The notes beneath the pieces were generated by a model. That model saw nothing but the letters and a program-made list of their open reading frames with translations, made no database searches and was not told the DNA's origin. This document shows, in pieces, positions 1 through 3,876 of a stretch of DNA of 5,310 nucleotides (within the stretch, counting starts at the first letter, position 1; each line of letters begins with the position of its first letter). The stretch is from the NCBI GenBank assembly GCA_900769965.1, contig CAAGIQ010000003.1:1-5310 (forward strand), in the 5' to 3' direction. Both the position numbers and the translations under genes were made by a program. This DNA comes from Bacilli bacterium. Its GTDB lineage: Bacteria; Bacillota_I; Bacilli_A; RFN20; CAG-288.

Positions 1-147
1 AACGGAACCTTTGCTCAATTTGTCGCCGAAAGTCTTTTAGAAAAGAAAGGACTACTAAATCCAATTAAATATCTATCAATTAGAAAAAAAGAAGTTATGT
101 TTAAATTGAACCGCCGTATGCGGAAAACCGCATGTACGGTGGTGTGA
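1..147 (+). CDS. Group II intron-encoded protein, C-terminal end (partial)
   Basis: An open frame enters from the left and runs 48 codons to TGA at 145-147; the other two plus frames close early. The peptide contains LLEKKGLLNPIKYL, which resembles the short C-terminal segment after the maturase domain of many group II intron reverse transcriptases (family knowledge, from memory). The final dozen residues (NRRMRKTACTVV) are translated from domain V itself, so the protein end and the catalytic RNA overlap. No RT catalytic motif is visible because it would lie upstream. The alternative is that the true protein ends earlier and this is a chance open frame through domain IV/V; the location makes an intron protein the best guess. 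Confidence 0.5.
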   Translation, partial: NGTFAQFVAESLLEKKGLLNPIKYLSIRKKEVMFKLNRRMRKTACTVV

Positions 148-172
148 GAGGGATTAAAAATCTCTACTCGAT
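110..172 (+). ncRNA. Group II intron domains V and VI
   Basis: Domain V (110-143, 34 nt): 111-118 pair with 135-142, GT at 133-134 is a two-base bulge, 119-123 pair with 128-132, and the loop is AAAA (124-127). The 8 bp / 2-nt bulge / 5 bp / tetraloop layout is the signature of domain V. The catalytic triad reads CGC (112-114) with a G-T wobble at 113-140. Domain VI: GAG (146-148) pairs with CTC (167-169) and 149-154 with 160-165, leaving A166 unpaired on the 3' side as the expected branch point. These RNA domains catalyse splicing and reverse splicing. Confidence 0.88.
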
Positions 173-203
173 TTACGTGTTTGTCAAATGTTTTTATTAT
201 TTC

Positions 204-223
204 TCTTGTGTTGTCTTGTGTTG
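204..223 (+). repeat. Tandem 10-bp repeat at IS left end
   Basis: TCTTGTGTTG occurs twice head-to-tail (204-213 and 214-223). The second copy is the core of IRL; the first lies just outside the boundary set by comparison with IRR. The right end has only one copy. The outer copy could be part of the element's left end, a relic of an earlier insertion, or slippage. Confidence 0.75.
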
Positions 224-234
224 TGTGGTATCAT
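206..234 (+). promoter_or_regulatory. Probable transposase promoter
   Basis: TTGTGT (206-211) and TATCAT (229-234) are separated by 17 bp, and the -10 is preceded by TGG, giving an extended -10. The predicted transcription start near 241 leaves a leader of about 24 nt before the ATG at 265. The -35 lies partly outside the 211 boundary, so neighbouring DNA may influence expression. Confidence 0.4.
211..225 (+). repeat. IS left terminal inverted repeat (IRL)
   Basis: TTGTCTTGTGTTGTG is the exact reverse complement of 2060-2074. Such ends are the transposase recognition sites. The repeat lies just upstream of the -10 element of the transposase promoter. Confidence 0.8.
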
Positions 235-254
235 AATTATATAAATATAATTAT

Positions 255-259
255 GGAGG
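255..259 (+). promoter_or_regulatory. Ribosome binding site deciding transposase start
   Basis: GGAGG sits 5 bases before ATG 265. It overlaps an upstream in-frame ATG (253-255), which has no such site, and this selects 265 as the start. Confidence 0.7.
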
Positions 260-264
260 TGCTT

Positions 265-2088
265 ATGTCTGTATTCCTTAGAAAACAAAACCTTAAAAAG
301 GGTGTCTATCTTTCCTTCATTGAAGCTTTTTACAACTCTGATTCTAAGAACACTACTCAAAAAACCATTAGAAAGATTGGCTATGTTGATGATTTGAAGA
401 AAACTTACACTGATCCTATAGCTTATTTCACTGAAGAAGCTAAGAAACTTTCTCTTGAATCTTCTAAGAAATACTCTGATTCTAAGATTGCACCTATTCC
501 TAGACAAAGAGTTCTAAAGAATGTCGGTTATTTCCTCCCTAGATATGTGTATGGTAAATTTCACTTCGATTCGGTATTTAAAGCTATAACTTTCGATAGA
601 AGATTTAAATTTAGTGTTGAATCAGTATTTCAATTCTGTGTCTTCTCTCAAATTGTTAATCCTTCTTCTAAACAGTCAGAATTTAAGAATAAGGATCAAT
701 TCTTCGATAGATTTTTATTCAGTGATGATCAACTATACGATGGAATCAAATGTATTGGTGAAAACGAAGAGTTGATCAAAGAATATATTCAATTACGTAC
801 TAAAGAGATTGTAAAAATTGATTCATCTAAAACGTATTTTGATGGAACTAATATCTATTTTGAGATAGATAAAGAGAACGAAGAATTAAAAAGAGGTCCA
901 GAGAAGAACAATAGACACGACCCTATTATAGGAATGGGTTTACTTATGGATGCAAATGGATATCCAATTAACTATTCTTTGTTCCCTGGTAATTCTTCTG
1001 AACAACCTCAACTTCATAAAAACCTTCGTGACCTCAAAAAGAAGGATGGAATTAAAGGTAGAACAATAATTACAGCGGATAAAGGATTAAACTCTGGAGA
1101 TAACATGTATGAAGCTGTTCAAAATGGTGATGGTTATGTTATCGGTCAAAGAATAAGAGGTGGAAGCCAAGATTTAATAGATTGGGTTCTTGAAGATGAT
1201 TTAGAAAGCTCATATCAAAAGACATATGATAGCAATGGTGTTTTAACTTATAAAGTTAAAAGTGAAGTTGGATATTATGATGTTAAGATAACTTCTCCAT
1301 TGAACGGTCAAAAATCTTTAGTAAAACTATCTCAAAAAAGAGTGGTGTTTTGGTCAAAAGATTATTCTGATAAAGCTAAATATGAACGACAAAAAATTAT
1401 AGATAAAGCCAAAGATATCATTACAAATCCTAAGAAATACTTAAAAAGTACAGTAGGAGATGCAGCAACATATATCAAACAGATCAATTACGATAAAAAC
1501 GGAGAGATAGTTACAAATACTGATTTTGTTCTAGATGAAGAAGCCATTGAAAAAGCTGCTTTATTAGACGGATATTACTTGATAGCTACTAGTGAAAAGA
1601 ACTTATCAGATGACAAGATTATCAAGATATATCGAGGTTTATGGGAAATAGAAGAAACATTTTCAATAGTAAAAGGAGTATTAAAAGTTAGACCTGTATT
1701 CGCAAAGAGTTTAGTAGCAGTACACGCTCATATGCTTATATGTTTTACTTCGTTATTAATACTACGAATACTTCAAAAAAAGGTATTGTTGAAAGAACTA
1801 ACAAATGAACAAGTTAGCGCAATAATAGAAGCAAACACTAGAAAAAGAAAGCATAAGATTCAATACAAAAAGGTAGTTGAATATCCGATAACTCAAATAT
1901 GTTCATTCATCAGAGAGTATAACGTAGCAGAAATAGACGGGATATATTACACCGAAAAGTATAATGAATTAATACCATTCATAGAAGAAAGATTCAACGT
2001 AAAGCTTGATAGGAATATGTTAACAAGAGAAAACATAAAAAATATTTTCTCATCAGTGCCACAACACAAGACAAAAATCATTAATTAA
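265..2088 (+). CDS. IS1634-family DDE transposase
   Basis: A 607-residue transposase of the IS4/IS1634 type (DDE_Tnp_1 RNase H-like fold) that cuts and joins the IS ends. The N-terminal ~110 residues (KGVYLSFIEAFY..., TIRKIGYVDDL) match the start typical of IS1634 proteins. Visible catalytic residues are D193 (YFDGTN), D272 (TADKGL) and E463 in YRGLWEIEETFSIVK, the W-x-I-E-x-x-F-x3-K form of the YREK signature. The long insertion between the second D and the E is expected for this group. GGAGG 5 bases upstream supports ATG 265 over earlier in-frame starts. The frame is uninterrupted, so the gene may be active. Oddities: the last codons and TAA lie beyond the right inverted repeat, and codon choice shifts from T-ending in the 5' part to A-ending in the 3' part. 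Confidence 0.92.
   Translation: MSVFLRKQNLKKGVYLSFIEAFYNSDSKNTTQKTIRKIGYVDDLKKTYTDPIAYFTEEAKKLSLESSKKYSDSKIAPIPRQRVLKNVGYFLPRYVYGKFHFDSVFKAITFDRRFKFSVESVFQFCVFSQIVNPSSKQSEFKNKDQFFDRFLFSDDQLYDGIKCIGENEELIKEYIQLRTKEIVKIDSSKTYFDGTNIYFEIDKENEELKRGPEKNNRHDPIIGMGLLMDANGYPINYSLFPGNSSEQPQLHKNLRDLKKKDGIKGRTIITADKGLNSGDNMYEAVQNGDGYVIGQRIRGGSQDLIDWVLEDDLESSYQKTYDSNGVLTYKVKSEVGYYDVKITSPLNGQKSLVKLSQKRVVFWSKDYSDKAKYERQKIIDKAKDIITNPKKYLKSTVGDAATYIKQINYDKNGEIVTNTDFVLDEEAIEKAALLDGYYLIATSEKNLSDDKIIKIYRGLWEIEETFSIVKGVLKVRPVFAKSLVAVHAHMLICFTSLLILRILQKKVLLKELTNEQVSAIIEANTRKRKHKIQYKKVVEYPITQICSFIREYNVAEIDGIYYTEKYNELIPFIEERFNVKLDRNMLTRENIKNIFSSVPQHKTKIIN
2060..2074 (-). repeat. IS right terminal inverted repeat (IRR)
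   Basis: CACAACACAAGACAA is the exact reverse complement of 211-225. It lies inside the 3' end of the transposase reading frame, whose stop codon (2086-2088) falls outside it. Confidence 0.8.
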
Positions 2089-2104
2089 TTTATATATAAA
2101 TTAA
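2085..2104. repeat. Perfect 20-bp AT palindrome at transposase stop
   Basis: TTAATTTATA followed by its reverse complement TATAAATTAA, with no spacer. It contains the TAA stop and starts 11 bp outside IRR. It has no GC stem and no U-tract, so it is a poor intrinsic terminator; it may be an AT-rich target or a cruciform-prone site. Confidence 0.6.
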
Positions 2105-2223
2105 ACTATTCAAAAGTTTACGAAAGTACGGAAAGCAGGAAAGATACTAGTCAAGAAAAAAGCGCTTTAATTAACTATAATATTTTTAAATAAAAGAGAA
2201 TTTTTGAACATCAAGTTACTCTA

Positions 2224-2242
2224 GAGCCAACGAGCTACCACT
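2224..2242 (-). pseudogene. Inverted tRNA-fMet D-arm/anticodon fragment (copy A)
   Basis: Read on the minus strand, this is the same sequence as bases 2313-2332 of the tRNA gene (D-loop, D-stem 3' side and 5' anticodon stem) with one base missing; 14 bases (2229-2242) match exactly. Further along the minus strand an anticodon-arm-like stretch with CTA in the loop and a TTCAAAA T-loop-like string follow (about 2203-2228). The D- and T-stems do not pair, so it is not a functional tRNA. It lies upstream of the predicted tRNA transcription start. Confidence 0.55.
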
Positions 2243-2255
2243 AGTTATTTTGTAG

Positions 2256-2284
2256 TTGCAATTATGTTGCGTCGGTGTTATAGT
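2256..2284 (+). promoter_or_regulatory. Promoter of the initiator tRNA gene
   Basis: TTGCAA (-35, 2256-2261) and TATAGT (-10, 2279-2284) are 17 bp apart, and TGT just before the -10 gives an extended TGn element. The expected start is near 2291, about 9 bases before the mature 5' end, leaving a short leader for RNase P to remove. Confidence 0.75.
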
Positions 2285-2299
2285 ATTGCAGTAAGACAT

Positions 2300-2374
<75 letters not shown>

Positions 2375-2384
2375 TGGAAATAAC

Positions 2385-2407
2385 AGAGCACGGATGTGCT
2401 CTTTTTT
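2385..2407 (+). terminator. Intrinsic terminator of the tRNA gene
   Basis: AGAGCAC (2385-2391) and GTGCTCT (2396-2402) form a 7-bp stem with loop GGAT, followed by a T run through 2407. On the minus strand the same hairpin is followed only by GTTATTT, so it would stop transcription from the opposing gene weakly. Confidence 0.9.
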
Positions 2408-2409
2408 CA

Positions 2410-2474
2410 TGGTTGCTACTTAAGCATAAATACGCGACCTTTTGGTTATGATTCCTCCTTCGCTCCTCACTGCT
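2410..2474 (-). pseudogene. Degenerate inverted copy of tRNA-fMet (copy B)
   Basis: Read on the minus strand, this aligns with most of the tRNA gene (2311-2374). AGCAGTG (2468-2474) matches the D-arm start; TCATAACC-A-AAGGTCGC (2434-2451) matches anticodon loop, stem and variable region at 17 of 18 bases; GCAACCA (2410-2416) matches the 3' end including CCA. The GCAACCATG match extends into the flank (2408-2416). The D-stem, anticodon 5' half and T-arm have diverged and no longer pair, so it is not functional. It faces the true tRNA 3' end to 3' end across the terminator, forming a large imperfect inverted repeat, and begins at the stop codon of the nuclease-like gene. Confidence 0.65.
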
Positions 2475-3234
2475 ATTTATTTATATCAACAAACCTGTCA
2501 TAGATGTATTCTAGATCCTTACTTAGATTTGCCCAATGAAGTATTATTTTTTGACGTCTTTTCTCATTATAGATAGCTTTTTTAACATATCTAGCGTGTG
2601 GCCTATATTGTAAAGGCCCAATATGTGGATTTTCCATATAAGAAAAAGACTTTTTCCTCAGATATTGAAGAACTTGACTTTGAGAAACCGCAACTCCATA
2701 GTTCTCGTTTCCATCATAGATATAATCAGCCTCAATATTGTTTTCATCCGCTCCTTTAAAAACGCATCTCATTACTATCTCAATCATAAGTTCTTTGTTT
2801 TTATCAAACTCTTCGTTGGCTTTTTTAATTCTATCTTTTAATATATATCTTAGATCTTGGTACTCTAACCTTTTTTCTCCGCTACCATCGAGAGTCATAT
2901 CTCCATATTGATAATAGAGAATAGTTTTTTGAGTTTCAGTAGAGACTCCTAATGATCTCAAGTACAAAATAAAGTTTTTTATAAGTTCCTCATGAACAGC
3001 AACAGCTGTGCCTGTTTTTAAGGAAACATACTTAGTTACACCTTTTACGGTAATAGCTATATCTGGTTTCATCACTCCTTCAATCCTTTTACAGCTAACC
3101 TTTTCTTTAACGTCAACTGGCCCGAAGACATCAAAGATAAATGTTCTTAAGTTTGGATTGAGATCTTTAACTCTTTTCTGATCAAGATAAGTTTCAAATT
3201 TGTTTTCAACAAGAATACCTCTATGAAATTTCAT
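2473..3234 (-). CDS. Orphan PD-(D/E)XK nuclease-like protein
   Basis: A 253-residue soluble protein with no signal peptide or membrane segment. Residues 56-75 contain K-P-D58-I, a beta-hairpin-like stretch, then YVSLK73TG, followed by VHEE (80-83). This PD...x-x-K arrangement, with Ser71 in place of the usual acidic residue, resembles PD-(D/E)XK restriction-endonuclease-fold proteins and a family of hypothetical proteins with KPDI...ISIKSG...VH.E that I recall without a named function. A second block, GPLQYRP (206-212) with RRQKIILHW (226-234), resembles a conserved end of that family. The start is supported by AGGAGG 9 bases upstream. No methylase or partner gene is visible; it sits between a tRNA-like fragment and a gene-poor region. 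DNA cleavage, as in restriction or mobile-element defence, is inference; catalysis is untested. Confidence 0.6.
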   Translation of the reverse strand: MKFHRGILVENKFETYLDQKRVKDLNPNLRTFIFDVFGPVDVKEKVSCKRIEGVMKPDIAITVKGVTKYVSLKTGTAVAVHEELIKNFILYLRSLGVSTETQKTILYYQYGDMTLDGSGEKRLEYQDLRYILKDRIKKANEEFDKNKELMIEIVMRCVFKGADENNIEADYIYDGNENYGVAVSQSQVLQYLRKKSFSYMENPHIGPLQYRPHARYVKKAIYNEKRRQKIILHWANLSKDLEYIYDRFVDINK

Positions 3235-3243
3235 ATGAACAAG

Positions 3244-3249
3244 CCTCCT
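3244..3249 (-). promoter_or_regulatory. Ribosome binding site of the nuclease-like gene
   Basis: On the minus strand AGGAGG lies 9 bases before ATG (3234). This perfect match fixes the start and argues that the gene is real. Confidence 0.8.
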
Positions 3250-3279
3250 ATATATTAATAGGAATAATAGCTGAATTTT

Positions 3280-3298
3280 TTAAAAAATGATTTTTTAA
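3280..3298. repeat. Perfect 19-bp AT palindrome
   Basis: TTAAAAAAT-G-ATTTTTTAA is a perfect 9+1+9 palindrome. A second palindrome (3275-3288, A-T6-A6-T) overlaps its left arm. It lies about 45 bp upstream of the nuclease-like start codon. It could be a repressor site or leader hairpin, or a product of A/T homopolymer runs. Confidence 0.5.
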
Positions 3299-3325
3299 GT
3301 TATAAGAGAATAGTTAACGAGGTGA

Positions 3326-3354
3326 ATGTTAATAAAACTTGCCTTTCTTGACAA
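3326..3354 (-). promoter_or_regulatory. Possible promoter for the nuclease-like gene
   Basis: On the minus strand TTGTCA (3354-3349) is followed after 17 bp by TAACAT (3331-3326). Transcription would begin near 3319 and give a leader of about 85 nt containing the 3280-3298 palindrome. The -10 match is weak, and in DNA this AT-rich chance matches are likely. Confidence 0.3.
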
Positions 3355-3418
3355 GCGGATTAAAAATGTCTTGTCATTTTTGTTCTTTAATAACAAAATT
3401 TTTTATTGTGTATTTTGA
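3326..3418 (+). CDS. Possible 30-aa hydrophobic small ORF
   Basis: ATG directly follows GAGGTGA (3319-3325), a Shine-Dalgarno-like string but with very short spacing. It encodes 30 residues rich in Phe, Leu and Ile with a basic middle (DKRIKN), ending in TGA. Small membrane-active peptides look like this, but so does chance translation of AT-rich DNA. It also overlaps the hairpin at 3349-3381. No homology recognised. Confidence 0.15.
   Translation: MLIKLAFLDKRIKNVLSFLFFNNKIFYCVF
3349..3381 (+). terminator. Weak terminator-like hairpin
   Basis: TGACAAG (3349-3355) pairs with CTTGTCA (3370-3376) across a 14-base loop, followed by five Ts. The large loop and AT-rich stem make it a weak candidate, and no clear plus-strand gene upstream needs it. 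Confidence 0.25.
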
Positions 3419-3535
3419 ACGATTTTTAAAAGGGTATATAAGAAAAAACAATAGTTTCGAACATGATTTCGTTTTAAAATATAAACTGAAACTAGACATA
3501 AAAACTGCAAGTTTATTAAAAAAGGCAAAATTGAT

Positions 3536-3581
3536 GTTTTTTGACAAAAATTAAAAGGATTTGTAGTTTTTTGGCAAAATT
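3536..3581 (+). repeat. Two direct repeats spaced exactly 30 bp
   Basis: GTTTTTTGACAAAAATT (3536-3552) and GTTTTTTGGCAAAATT (3566-3581) begin exactly 30 bp apart, about three helical turns, placing them on the same DNA face. Each core, TTTTG-N-CAAAA, is itself palindromic. The second contains the TTGGCA -35 candidate. A shorter GGCAAAATT match occurs at 3524-3532. Confidence 0.55.
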
Positions 3582-3597
3582 ATACACTTTGTATAAT
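3571..3597 (+). promoter_or_regulatory. Promoter candidate with overlapping operator-like palindrome
   Basis: TTGGCA (3571-3576) and a consensus TATAAT (3592-3597) are separated by 15 bp, shorter than ideal. ATTATAC (3579-3585) and GTATAAT (3591-3597) form a 7-bp inverted repeat with a 5-bp centre that occupies the spacer and the whole -10, the position of a classic repressor operator. If used for the hydrolase gene it gives a leader of about 270 nt. No regulator can be named. Confidence 0.4.
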
Positions 3598-3649
3598 ATA
3601 TCTAATTTACAAGAAAATTTTATTTATTAACTTTCGTTTCGATAATATC

Positions 3650-3679
3650 TAATAAACGCCTAAAAATGCGTATTTATTA
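3650..3679 (+). other. Leader hairpin
   Basis: TAATAAACGC (3650-3659) pairs with GCG (3668-3670) and TTTATTA (3673-3679), with an 8-base loop and a two-base TA bulge. It would lie in the leader of a transcript from the 3571-3597 promoter. No T-run follows, so it is not a plus-strand terminator; function unknown. Confidence 0.35.
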
Positions 3680-3741
3680 AAAAATAAAATTGAAAAGAAT
3701 TCAAAACTGATTTTCGATATGTAAGCCCTTTCATTTTTCTC

Positions 3742-3770
3742 TTTACATCCTTTTTTTCTCGTGATAATTT
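3742..3770 (+). promoter_or_regulatory. Probable proximal promoter of the hydrolase gene
   Basis: TTTACA (3742-3747) and TAATTT (3765-3770) are 17 bp apart, with TG at 3762-3763 giving an extended -10. Predicted start near 3777, about 100 nt before ATG 3877. Confidence 0.5.
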
Positions 3771-3776
3771 ATTTGT

Positions 3777-3846
3777 ATAAGTTATCTCACTTAGGACTTA
3801 TGTCGAACGAAATATAGAGAGGGGAGGGTTTTTGTTTTGCATAAGT
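3777..3846 (+). promoter_or_regulatory. Leader with two mutually exclusive pairings
   Basis: ACTTATG (3796-3802) can pair with upstream ATAAGT (3777-3782, 6 bp) or downstream CATAAGT (3840-3846, 7 bp). The second pairing would loop out the purine-rich GGGGAGGG tract (3821-3828), a strong Shine-Dalgarno-like sequence. The layout is suggestive of a switchable leader but the stems are short and AT-rich. It matches no riboswitch class I recognise. Confidence 0.25.
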
Positions 3847-3863
3847 AATATAAAAGAGAAAAA

Positions 3864-3869
3864 GAAAGG
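3864..3869 (+). promoter_or_regulatory. Ribosome binding site of the hydrolase gene
   Basis: GAAAGG lies 7 bases before ATG 3877. An alternative in-frame TTG start at 3832 has the stronger GGAGG (3823-3827) 4 bases upstream and would add 15 residues. Confidence 0.5.
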
Positions 3870-3876
3870 TTATTTT

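Larger units (their letters stand above)
1..172 (+). mobile_element. Group II intron, 3' portion
   Basis: The left edge holds the 3' end of a group II intron, a self-splicing retroelement that moves through an RNA intermediate using its own reverse transcriptase/maturase. Direct support is the catalytic domain V hairpin followed at once by a domain VI hairpin with a bulged A. The last base is placed at 172 because the bulged A (166) is then the seventh base from the end and the intron ends in AT, as is typical. The CGC-type domain V base resembles bacterial introns such as class IIC, but class assignment is inference. The 5' end and most of the intron lie outside the window, so intactness cannot be judged. 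Confidence 0.85.
211..2074 (+). mobile_element. Insertion sequence, IS1634/IS4-type
   Basis: A roughly 1864-bp element is bounded by 15-bp perfect inverted repeats and carries one DDE transposase gene. Length and protein architecture match my knowledge of the IS1634 family, whose type member is close to 1.9 kb. No direct target duplication is visible next to the ends; members of this family can make long or variable duplications, so absence is not decisive. The exact left boundary is uncertain because a 10-bp tandem repeat (204-223) overlaps it. The element lies 38 bp downstream of the group II intron end. Confidence 0.8.
3235..3876. other. Gene-poor AT-rich intergenic region
   Basis: This 640-bp gap separates the divergent nuclease-like and hydrolase genes. 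No frame has coding character: the longest plus-strand open frame (3339-3554) starts at TTG without a ribosome binding site and encodes a Lys/Phe/Leu-rich low-complexity string. The region holds palindromes, direct repeats, two plus-strand promoter candidates and the hydrolase leader, listed separately. Confidence 0.7.

Noticed and set aside
181..264. Longer transposase start at TTG 181 or at ATG 253
   Set aside because: The extension would cross the left inverted repeat and promoter; GGAGG before ATG 265 is a better start.
184..507. Minus-strand open frame of 107 aa
   Set aside because: Antisense shadow of the transposase 5' region; basic low-complexity product with no ribosome binding site.
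2203..2242. Functional amber-reading (CTA) tRNA on the minus strand
   Set aside because: D-stem and T-stem halves do not pair, no acceptor stem is seen, and the anticodon stem has a G-G mismatch; treated as a decayed fragment.
2623..2841. Plus-strand open frame of 72 aa
   Set aside because: Lies entirely antisense inside the nuclease-like gene, which has a perfect AGGAGG site.
3415..3442. Promoter-like TTGAAC-16 bp-TATAAG
   Set aside because: No gene or structured RNA follows closely; chance matches are common in such AT-rich sequence.
3339..3554. Plus-strand open frame of 71 aa
   Set aside because: TTG start without ribosome binding site, Lys/Phe-rich composition expected of AT-rich noncoding DNA, overlaps hairpins and repeats.
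3520..3600. CRISPR-like short repeats
   Set aside because: Only two copies with a very short spacer; more like operator sites. No cas genes or further repeats.
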